From contig JBGTKH010000213.1 of the NCBI GenBank assembly GCA_041744735.1, positions 1-5,053 of the forward strand: 5,053 bases of DNA. The letters are read 5' to 3'. The first letter of the stretch is position 1. Each line of letters begins with the position of its first letter. The notes below the pieces were generated by a model. That model ran no database searches and had not been told where the DNA came from. It saw nothing but the letters and a program-made list of their open reading frames with translations. Made by a program: the position numbers and the translations under genes. The stretch comes from JBGTKH01 sp041744735. Lineage in GTDB: Bacteria > Planctomycetota > Planctomycetia > Pirellulales > Pirellulaceae. Of this stretch, positions 1-4,385 are shown one piece after another.

Positions 1-108
1 GTCGTGGCGATTAGCGCCGGCAACTACGGCGGAAAGCTTGGCAAGTTCCACTTGCACTTGCGAAAGCTGCTTGAGTTGCACGACGCGGGTGCAAATCCAA
101 AATTCTGA
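1..108 (+). CDS. fhcD: Formylmethanofuran:tetrahydromethanopterin formyltransferase, C-terminal end (5' truncated by window)
   Basis: Reading from base 1 in frame 1 gives 35 residues and a TGA at 106-108, with no start inside the window. The peptide contains ISAGNYGGKLGKFHLHL followed by RKLLELHDAGANPKF. The glycine-rich AGNYGGKLG...HLHL pattern matches, from memory, the conserved C-terminus of the Ftr/FhcD family. These enzymes move a formyl group between methanofuran (or an analogue) and tetrahydromethanopterin in the cytoplasm, in archaeal methanogenesis and in bacterial H4MPT-linked formaldehyde oxidation. The tail after HLRKLL seems slightly longer than I would expect, which is a minor point. 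It converges with the VOC gene on the other strand, 57 bases away. In bacteria it normally works with FhcA, FhcB and FhcC, so upstream fhc genes are expected to the left. The identification rests on one short motif and is good but not certain. Confidence 0.72.
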   Translation, partial: VVAISAGNYGGKLGKFHLHLRKLLELHDAGANPKF

Positions 109-110
109 AA

Positions 111-160
111 GCGGGAACGAGTTCCCGCACTCCAAATCCCGAGTTCCCACACTCGGAAAT
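111..160. repeat. Intergenic palindromic block between convergent genes
   Basis: Two inverted repeats lie between the fhcD stop and the VOC stop. The first is GCGGGAAC-GA-GTTCCCGC (111-128), a perfect 8-bp stem with a 2-base loop. The second is CCGAGT-TCCCAC-ACTCGG (139-156), a 6-bp stem with a 6-base loop. The two halves are also near-direct repeats: GAGTTCCCGCACTCC (119-133) resembles GAGTTCCCACACTCGG (141-156), each followed by AAAT. Position between convergent genes would allow a role in terminating either transcript, but there is no T-tract, so this is not a standard intrinsic terminator. A dispersed palindromic repeat is the likelier origin. Confidence 0.6.
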
Positions 161-165
161 CCACA

Positions 166-582
166 TCAAGACATCGAGGCCGATTCATCCATGCCCCAGA
201 TGCGCGGGGTGGCGAGTTCCAGGCTGTTGCCGGCGGGGTCGCGGAAGTAGAGAGAATGACCGCCTTGGGGCCAGTCGACGGTTTTTTCGATGGGCACACG
301 CGCCGCGGCAAGATGAGTGCGCCAAGCGTCGAGTTCGTCATCGGGTACGGCGAAGGCGACGTGGCCGGGGCCGTGGCTGCCGTGAGGCGGCAAGTCCGAC
401 GTGTCCAGGCTGCTCTCGTCGGGATTGAACAGCAACAGCATTCGCTGGCCGCAGCGAAAGAATACGTGGCGGTCTTCCTGACGGCTGAAGCAGACTAAGC
501 CCAGCACGTCGCGATAGAACTGCTCGGCCGCGTCCAAGTCATCAACGTACAGACACGTTTCCAGGATTTCATTGGCCTGCAT
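166..582 (-). CDS. VOC family (glyoxalase/bleomycin-resistance fold) protein
   Basis: A 138-residue protein with the paired beta-alpha-beta-beta-beta modules of the vicinal oxygen chelate fold. Module 1 opens at ILETCLYVDDLDAAEQFYRDVLGL (about 6-29). Module 2 starts at GPGHVAFAVPDDELDAW (71-87) and ends WPQGGHSLYFRDPAGNSLELATP (about 104-126). Likely metal ligands are His74 and Glu122. The first-strand position, often His, is Glu8, an acceptable ligand. The length fits a two-module single-domain member. The family includes glyoxalase I, extradiol dioxygenases, epimerases and resistance proteins, and the sequence does not show which substrate applies. The ATG at 582 has a good ribosome binding site, GAGG at 588-591, overlapping the stop of the upstream gene. 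The start lies 7 bases after that stop, so it is very probably the last gene of the lipB-lipA transcript. Its role there is unknown, and it may simply be a passenger. Confidence 0.88.
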   Translation of the reverse strand: MQANEILETCLYVDDLDAAEQFYRDVLGLVCFSRQEDRHVFFRCGQRMLLLFNPDESSLDTSDLPPHGSHGPGHVAFAVPDDELDAWRTHLAAARVPIEKTVDWPQGGHSLYFRDPAGNSLELATPRIWGMDESASMS

Positions 583-589
583 GGCTGCC

Positions 590-841
590 TCAACCTGAGT
601 CGATCACTCCCAGTCGCTGACCCGTTCGCAGCGGGTCGTCTTCCGCCACGCACTTTTCAACCAACACACCGTTGGCCGGCGCCGGCAGATCGACCGTCAC
701 CTCGCCCGCCAAAACTTCTAATAACCGCTCGCCTTCGATCACATGACGCCCCACCAGCACCAACCAGACGCTGGCGGTGACTCGCACATCGTCCGCGAAG
801 CCTAAATCGGGCAGTACGAGGTCGTGTCGTGATGGTGCCAC
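590..841 (-). CDS. Lipoyl/biotinyl-carrier-like domain protein lacking the modifiable lysine
   Basis: An 83-residue stand-alone domain. The pattern follows E2-type lipoyl domains: LVLPDLG (8-14), VTASVWLVLVGRHVIEGERLLEV (21-43), the hairpin segment AGEVTVDLPAPANGVL (45-60), then VAEDDPLRTGQRLGVID (65-81). A typical domain reads ETDKATVEVPAPVAGVL here. In this protein DKA is replaced by GEV, so Glu47 (codon GAG) sits where the lipoylated lysine belongs. The only lysine, Lys63, is on a different strand. It therefore probably cannot be lipoylated or biotinylated in the usual way. The start is GTG at 839-841, with AAGG at 849-852 seven bases upstream. It lies 64 bases after lipA and 7 bases before the VOC gene, which suggests co-transcription. 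It could be a structural or decoy partner of lipoate enzymes, or a decayed carrier. No enzyme function is visible. Confidence 0.8.
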   Translation of the reverse strand: MAPSRHDLVLPDLGFADDVRVTASVWLVLVGRHVIEGERLLEVLAGEVTVDLPAPANGVLVEKCVAEDDPLRTGQRLGVIDSG

Positions 842-878
842 CGGTTAGCCTTGCACATGAAAGTTGGACCCCGTCAAC

Positions 879-907
879 CGAAAATCGCCAATCGAAAATC
901 GAAAATC
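879..907. repeat. Heptanucleotide tandem repeat at the 3' end of lipA
   Basis: On the + strand, units of 7 bases run CGAAAAT (879), CGCCAAT (886, two changes), CGAAAAT (893), CGAAAAT (900), then a degenerate CAAAACA. The array covers most of the spacer between lipA and the carrier-like gene and enters the lipA stop codon (906-908). On the transcript it reads as U-rich repeats beginning at the UGA. Unit length 7 is not a multiple of 3, so expansion into the gene would shift frame. No stem-loop is obvious. Function is unknown. Confidence 0.65.
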
Positions 908-1814
908 AAAACATCTCTGCCATGTCGCGGGCGTGATAGCTGCTGCGGACGAACGGGCCGCTGGCCACTTTCTTAAAGCCCATGCTCTTGGCGGCGGCGC
1001 CGAGCATCGCGAATTCATCCGGTGGCACGTAGCGCTGGACCGGCATGTGAGCGGGTGAGGGTTGCAGGTACTGACCGAGTGTCAGCAGATCGCAGCCCAC
1101 GTCGAGCAAGTCGGACAGCACGTCGAACAGCTCTTCGTGCGTCTCGCCCAGTCCCAGCATCAGTCCGCTCTTCGTCTTGATGCGCGGGTCGAGCCGTTTG
1201 ACGCGCCGCAACAATTCGAGCGTCCAGCGATAGTCGGACTTGGGACCGCGCACCGGCCGATACAACCGCGGCACCGTTTCGGTGTTGTGATTGAAAACTT
1301 CCGGTGCAGATTGAACGACGCGATACACCGCCGCGTCGTTGTGCAAAAAGTCCGGCGTCAGCACTTCGACCGAGGCGCCCGTCCGCTCGCGCACTGCCAG
1401 TACGCATTGGTGAAAATGCTCGGCCCCGCCGTCCGGCAGATCGTCGCGCGTGACGGACGTGATGACCACATGTTTCAGGCCGAGCCGATACGCCGCTTCC
1501 GCCAACCGATCGGGCTCGTCCGCTTCGGGCAGATGCGGCCGGCCGCGAGCCACCGCACAAAACCCGCACGGCCGCGTGCAGACATTGCCCAGAATCATGA
1601 ACGTGGCGGTCTTCTGCGAATAGCACTCCATGCGGTTGGGGCACTTGGCGTTGTCGCAAACCGTTTCCAGCTTCAGCTCGTCGAGCAGCCGGGCGGTGAA
1701 ATGATTCGCGTCGCCCTTGGGGATTTCGCGCTTCAGCCAACGCGGCAAACGGCGTGGGGGCGTCGCGGGTACAGCAACGACCGGCAGTTCAGCAAGCACG
1801 GGCAGTGACTTCAC
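906..1814 (-). CDS. lipA: Lipoyl synthase (radical SAM)
   Basis: LipA inserts two sulfurs into the octanoyl chain on carrier-protein lysines, using S-adenosylmethionine and two [4Fe-4S] clusters. Numbered from the GTG at 1812-1814 (302 residues), the auxiliary-cluster motif is Cys53-X4-Cys58-X5-Cys64 (CDNAKC...MEC), and the radical SAM motif is Cys79-X3-Cys83-X2-Cys86 (CTRPCGFC). The C-terminal RSSYHA (290-295) holds the serine that ligates the auxiliary cluster in this family. LGQYLQPS and the FNHNTETV segment are also typical. All key residues are present, so the enzyme should be active. The start is uncertain. The open frame extends to a GTG at 1874 (322 residues), while GTGs at 1814 and 1799 overlap lipB by only 26 or 11 bases, and none has a strong ribosome binding site. 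I chose 1814 because the extra N-terminus (LGTTCILVTRCS) is unlike LipA and lies wholly over lipB. Translational coupling to lipB is likely. Confidence 0.95.
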   Translation of the reverse strand: MKSLPVLAELPVVAVPATPPRRLPRWLKREIPKGDANHFTARLLDELKLETVCDNAKCPNRMECYSQKTATFMILGNVCTRPCGFCAVARGRPHLPEADEPDRLAEAAYRLGLKHVVITSVTRDDLPDGGAEHFHQCVLAVRERTGASVEVLTPDFLHNDAAVYRVVQSAPEVFNHNTETVPRLYRPVRGPKSDYRWTLELLRRVKRLDPRIKTKSGLMLGLGETHEELFDVLSDLLDVGCDLLTLGQYLQPSPAHMPVQRYVPPDEFAMLGAAAKSMGFKKVASGPFVRSSYHARDMAEMF

Positions 1815-2559
1815 GGGACAATCGCCTGGTGGTAGTGAGCAACGGGTGACCAGTATGCAGGTGGTGCCGAGCACAACCTAGCGCGGACGCCAAATTCGCA
1901 ATCAAGGCGGCTCGCACCGAGGTCATTTTAACAGCTTGCTGTCGCTCGGCCAGCAGACAGCCCATCGTGGTCTTCTCATCGAAGGCCGCGGTCGAGGGCG
2001 ACACGACGTCAATGAAACCGTAAGTGGACATCGCCGGGTTGACGTTGATGAACGCGCCGTGGCATGCGATGCCGTCACGCACCGCAACGCCGACCGCGGC
2101 CAATTGCCCGCTGCGTCCGCAGACGCCGAAGCGGCCGGGGCGCGTTTCGCAGCGGACATGCATGTCTTCCAGCGTGCGGACGATGCCCGACTGCAGTCGC
2201 CGCATGTAATCGCCGACAGTCCAGCCGTGCCAATCGAGCGGCACAATCGGATAGACGGCCAATTGCCCCGGCCCGTGCAGCACACAGCCACCGCCGCGAC
2301 TGACCCAACGGATCTGCAATTGCCGCCGCGCCAATTCTTCGTTCGTCAATCGAATGTGCCCGCGCGATCCGGCGCGGCCGATGGTGATCAACGGCGCGTG
2401 CTCGCACAACAGCACTTCGATGCGCCCGTCGTTTCGTCCGCCCGCTTCGTAAACCAGACGGCGCTGCAGGGCCAGACAATCGTTGAAGTCCACTCGTCCC
2501 ATCAGATGAAATTCGGCCGCTGGTCCCAGCGGTTCGGTCTGTCGGGCAACGAGGGACAT
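1789..2559 (-). CDS. lipB: LipB-family octanoyltransferase with atypical active site
   Basis: LipB moves octanoate from acyl-carrier protein to a lysine of lipoyl domains, the first step of lipoate synthesis. The family is clear from VSRGGGCVLHGPGQLAVYPI (86-105; His95 kept), GQLAAVGVAVRDGIACHGAFINVN (151-174) and the lipA neighbour. From the ATG at 2559 it is 256 residues, somewhat longer than E. coli LipB (about 213). Against E. coli KKICSLG...FHGLALNVN...INPCG, remembered from the literature, the catalytic Lys135 aligns with Gln152 (codon CAA), and the catalytic Cys169 region reads FIDVVSPS with no cysteine. Nearby cysteines are Cys147, Cys166 (in ACHG) and Cys201. It is either a variant using other residues or not an acyltransferase. 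Start choice: GAAGG (2568-2572) lies 8 bases before this ATG, whereas the upstream GTG (2566-2568) overlaps that site. The C-terminus (TTTRRLSREVTARAC) runs over the lipA start. It is the first gene of the leftward cluster. Confidence 0.88.
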   Translation of the reverse strand: MSLVARQTEPLGPAAEFHLMGRVDFNDCLALQRRLVYEAGGRNDGRIEVLLCEHAPLITIGRAGSRGHIRLTNEELARRQLQIRWVSRGGGCVLHGPGQLAVYPIVPLDWHGWTVGDYMRRLQSGIVRTLEDMHVRCETRPGRFGVCGRSGQLAAVGVAVRDGIACHGAFINVNPAMSTYGFIDVVSPSTAAFDEKTTMGCLLAERQQAVKMTSVRAALIANLASALGCARHHLHTGHPLLTTTRRLSREVTARAC

Positions 2560-2567
2560 TGGATTCA

Positions 2568-2572
2568 CCTTC
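2568..2572 (-). promoter_or_regulatory. Ribosome binding site deciding the lipB start
   Basis: On the minus strand GAAGG is followed by 8 bases and then ATG at 2557-2559. It overlaps the alternative in-frame GTG (2566-2568), which would make three extra residues and has no site of its own. This favours the ATG. Confidence 0.6.
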
Positions 2573-2579
2573 TACGTGG

Positions 2580-2601
2580 CACTGCTTGCGAGCAAGCAGT
2601 G
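2580..2601. repeat. Perfect 10-bp palindrome in the lipB leader
   Basis: CACTGCTTGC-GA-GCAAGCAGTG: arms 2580-2589 and 2592-2601 match perfectly, with a 2-base centre. On the lipB transcript this would be a strong hairpin ending 7 bases before the GAAGG ribosome binding site. It may be a dispersed palindromic repeat (REP-like), a protein binding site, or a leader structure. There is no T-tract after it in either direction, so an intrinsic terminator is unlikely. Confidence 0.7.
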
Positions 2602-2711
2602 GCATGGATATCGAAAGCGGAGACGCGCGCGACGCGCCGACGGCCAAAGGGCGTTACTGTAACAAGACCGCCGGGCGCGGGAAAGATCGGTCGCGTCCAC
2701 CGCGGCTTTCC

Positions 2712-2740
2712 TTGCTGGCCCGGCTATGTCACATTATAAC
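2712..2740 (+). promoter_or_regulatory. Candidate sigma70-type promoter for smpB
   Basis: TTGCTG (2712-2717), a 17-base spacer and TATAAC (2735-2740) resemble -35 and -10 boxes. They would place a transcription start near 2747, about 36 bases before the smpB ATG. The surroundings are GC-rich, so the AT-rich ACATTATAAC stands out. Prediction by eye only. Confidence 0.42.
2733..2738 (-). promoter_or_regulatory. Candidate -10 box for the leftward lipB cluster
   Basis: ATTATA on the + strand is a perfect TATAAT on the minus strand and overlaps the proposed smpB -10 box. No convincing -35 is present 16-18 bases away (GTCGAA at 2756-2761 is poor). If used, the lipB leader would be about 165 bases and would include the palindrome at 2580-2601. 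Confidence 0.28.
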
Positions 2741-2782
2741 CTCGCGTGAACTGAGTTCGACGCATCGGATTCATATTGACCC

Positions 2783-3280
2783 ATGGCGAAGAAAAGCAAT
2801 ACCCCAGAGACGGCTAAGCCGAAACGGGCGGAGCGGCCGATCGCGGAGAATCGCAAGGCGCGGCACCGGTTTGAAGTGCTGGAGACGCTGGAGTGCGGCA
2901 TCGCGCTGGTGGGCAGCGAGGTGAAGAGCCTGCGTAACGGCAAGATTTCGCTGGAGGAGGCGTACGGCCGAGTGCGCGACGGCGAGGTCTGGCTGATCGG
3001 CTGCGATATTCCCGAATACGCTCAGGCCACGATCTGGAATCACGACCCCAAGCGGCCGCGGAAGCTGCTGCTGCACAAGATCGAGGTCCGCAAATTCGCC
3101 GGCAAGGCACATGAGAAAGGGTTGACGCTGGTGCCGCTGAAATTGTACTTCAACGACCGCGGCATCGCCAAAGTGCTGCTGGGCCTGTGCCGCGGCCGCA
3201 AGCTGCACGACAAACGCGAAGTAATCAAGAAAGCCGACGTCAACCGCGATCTGCAACGGGCGATGCGGCGGCGCGGGTAG
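2783..3280 (+). CDS. smpB: SsrA-binding protein SmpB
   Basis: SmpB binds tmRNA and delivers it to stalled ribosomes in trans-translation, its C-terminal tail occupying the empty mRNA channel. The 165-residue product has family landmarks in order: ENRKARHRFEVLETLECGIAL (22-42), GSEVKSLRNGK (44-54), RDGEVWL (65-71), DPKRPRKLLLHK (88-99), LKLYFNDRGIAKVLLGLCRGRKLHDKR (119-145) and the basic tail IKKADVNRDLQRAMRRRG (148-165). It is slightly longer than usual because of a Lys/Pro-rich N-terminal extension of about 20 residues. The start is secure: an in-frame TGA lies at 2777-2779, two codons before the ATG. No Shine-Dalgarno sequence is visible, so initiation may rely on a short, unstructured leader. 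It is divergent from lipB and convergent with the Uma2 gene, so probably monocistronic. No ssrA gene is seen in the window. Confidence 0.96.
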   Translation: MAKKSNTPETAKPKRAERPIAENRKARHRFEVLETLECGIALVGSEVKSLRNGKISLEEAYGRVRDGEVWLIGCDIPEYAQATIWNHDPKRPRKLLLHKIEVRKFAGKAHEKGLTLVPLKLYFNDRGIAKVLLGLCRGRKLHDKREVIKKADVNRDLQRAMRRRG

Positions 3281-3299
3281 AAGAACGTTTCGTTGCTGC

Positions 3300-3318
3300 G
3301 ACGGATTGGCAATCCGTC
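3300..3318. repeat. Palindrome between convergent smpB and Uma2 genes
   Basis: GACGGATT-GGC-AATCCGTC: perfect 8-bp arms at 3300-3307 and 3311-3318 with a 3-base loop. It fills the spacer between the smpB stop (3280) and the Uma2 stop codon, which begins at 3321 on the minus strand and directly abuts the stem. It could act as a bidirectional terminator or 3'-end stabiliser, but lacks a T-tract. It resembles a short palindromic repeat I associate with planctomycete intergenic DNA (recollection, unchecked). Confidence 0.6.
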
Positions 3319-4080
3319 CTACAGGTCGTTCCGCCCAGATTCACGAAGCTGCTTTCGCAGTTGTTCGAGCTCCGCCTCGGCTTTGTTCAGGGCATCTGCC
3401 AACTGCTGCTTCTCAGCAGCAGCCTGCTTCATTTGGGCCTTGGCTTTGCGAGCTGCGGTCCGAACTTTGCGGGCCTGCTCCTTGACTTCCTTGATTTCTT
3501 CGTCGGGATTTGGCAGCAGCAGCTTTGTACCGGGGTTGTACAGCCGCAGGACCCAGTCGCGCTGTTCGAATTGCAGTCCGAGCACGTCGCTCGGCAATCG
3601 GCCGTCAATCGACTGGATGTTCTTATATCGGCCCTTGACCAAACGAAATCCCTGGAGCGGCGGATCGAGGTACTCGGCGTGCGGATCGAAGAGAATGTAT
3701 TCGCGCACTTTGAGCACGTCGCGGTACAAGTGAAACTTGTCCTTTAGATCTTCATCGCGCGTGCTGCTGGAAGTCAGCTCGATCACAACATCGGGTGCCT
3801 TGCCTTCCTCCCACACCAGATAGTAGTCGCGCCGCCGCTTCGGTATGCCGCGGGTGACGAAGACGTCGGGCGAAACGTGTCGCCGCGGATTTCCCTCGAC
3901 GTAGTACATCAGCATGTTCGCCCCGACGTACGTCTGCTGATCGTCGGTATACCAGTTGTAGAGCGTCTGTGCCAGCCAAACCATGTTCCAAAAGTGCAGT
4001 TCGGTTTCGGCCATCGGCTTTCCATCCGAAGTTGGATACTCGACGTCGAGTTTTGTTGAACGCAGATCGGTAGTTGCCAT
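3319..4080 (-). CDS. Uma2 family (DUF820) PD-(D/E)XK-nuclease-fold protein with coiled-coil tail
   Basis: A 253-residue protein. The core matches Uma2: an N-terminal helix region (HFWNMVWLAQTLYNWYTD, 29-46), SPDVFVTRGIP (70-80), then APDVVIELTSSSTRDEDL (95-112), KDKFHLYRDVLKVREYILFDP (113-133) and GFRLVKGRY (144-152). Candidate nuclease-fold acidic residues are Asp72, Asp97 and Glu101. No clear E-X-K is present, and a lysine of the following helix (Lys113 or Lys115) may substitute. Residues about 193-247 are Glu/Lys/Ala/Leu-rich with heptad character, a likely coiled coil for oligomerisation. Uma2 proteins are abundant in cyanobacteria and planctomycetes, and their role is not established; an endonuclease activity is inferred from the fold. 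The ATG at 4078-4080 has only a weak CAG-type upstream site. It stands alone, convergent with smpB and divergent from the ABC ATPase. Confidence 0.9.
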   Translation of the reverse strand: MATTDLRSTKLDVEYPTSDGKPMAETELHFWNMVWLAQTLYNWYTDDQQTYVGANMLMYYVEGNPRRHVSPDVFVTRGIPKRRRDYYLVWEEGKAPDVVIELTSSSTRDEDLKDKFHLYRDVLKVREYILFDPHAEYLDPPLQGFRLVKGRYKNIQSIDGRLPSDVLGLQFEQRDWVLRLYNPGTKLLLPNPDEEIKEVKEQARKVRTAARKAKAQMKQAAAEKQQLADALNKAEAELEQLRKQLRESGRNDL

Positions 4081-4286
4081 GACTGCTGAAATCCAAAATT
4101 ATTCCGCGCGACAAACTAGATTGTAGCGTCGCGGGCTGAGGCCTGCACGATCAACTGCAACGTTGTTTGACGGAATGCCCGCTCCGCGTTCTCATCTCAA
4201 CAGGCCGGTCAGCATCCGCCCGGTCTTCGCGCCTCAGCCATCAGCAAGTAAGGTATTACCGACCAAGTGGAGGGCGTTTCAAAACT
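4081..4286. other. Intergenic region without a supported gene
   Basis: This is the Uma2-proximal part of the 300-base spacer. Short open frames here have no recognisable content. It holds an imperfect palindrome GCGGGC-TGAG-GCCTGC (4131-4146; 6-bp stem with one G-T pair). It should contain the Uma2 promoter. A minus-strand TACAAT (4120-4125) is the best -10 candidate but has no fitting -35. I see no RNA gene. Confidence 0.5.
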
Positions 4287-4331
4287 GTAGCCGAAGTTGT
4301 GAAACTTCGGAATCCTCACGAATTCCGCTAC
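4287..4331. repeat. Composite double-hairpin element with GTAGC/GCTAC ends
   Basis: Ends GTAGC (4287-4291) and GCTAC (4327-4331) are inverted. Between them sit CCGAAGTT-GTGA-AACTTCGG (4291-4310; perfect 8-bp stem, 4-base loop) and CGGAATC-CTCACG-AATTCCG (4308-4327; 7-bp stem with one mismatch). Allowing for shared bases at the junctions, the 45-base unit could fold as a three-arm structure. It looks like a small mobile or dispersed palindromic element. It carries no coding sequence. Confidence 0.5.
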
Positions 4332-4385
4332 TGTTATGCTGTTGTGAAACTTCGGAATTCTCACGAATTCCGCTACCGCTATGCT
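4296..4385. repeat. 45-bp tandem duplication that includes the ABC ATPase start codon
   Basis: Two adjacent 45-base copies, 4296-4340 and 4341-4385, differ at 3 positions. Both begin GTTGTGAAACTTCGGAAT and end TATGCT. The second copy has a perfect CGGAATT-CTCACG-AATTCCG hairpin (4353-4372). Its terminal ATGCT is the start of the ABC gene, and the first copy ends in an equivalent ATG (4336-4338) in the same frame, which reads ATG CTG TTG TGA. The duplication has thus copied a start codon and left a three-codon leader peptide frame upstream. Confidence 0.8.

Noticed and set aside
111..128. Intrinsic terminator for fhcD or the VOC gene
   Set aside because: The stem is good but no run of T follows on either strand, so it is recorded as a palindromic repeat only.
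1062..1808. 248-codon open frame on the + strand
   Set aside because: It lies antisense to lipA, whose cysteine motifs prove the minus-strand reading. The translation has no recognisable domain, and GC-rich codon use commonly leaves such shadows.
1936..2739. 267-codon open frame on the + strand
   Set aside because: Antisense to lipB across its conserved motifs and running on into the promoter region and palindrome. Arg/Ala-rich shadow translation.
2771..3256. 161-codon open frame on the minus strand
   Set aside because: Fully antisense to smpB, which is unambiguous.
4120..4148. Uma2 promoter with minus-strand TACAAT
   Set aside because: No acceptable -35 hexamer at 16-18 bases, too weak to list as a promoter.
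4332..4340. Extended -10 promoter TGTTATGCT for the ABC gene
   Set aside because: Only four of six core positions match, no -35 is present, and the sequence is explained by the duplicated gene start.
4296..4385. CRISPR-like repeat
   Set aside because: The two copies are directly adjacent with no spacer, and no cas genes are present.
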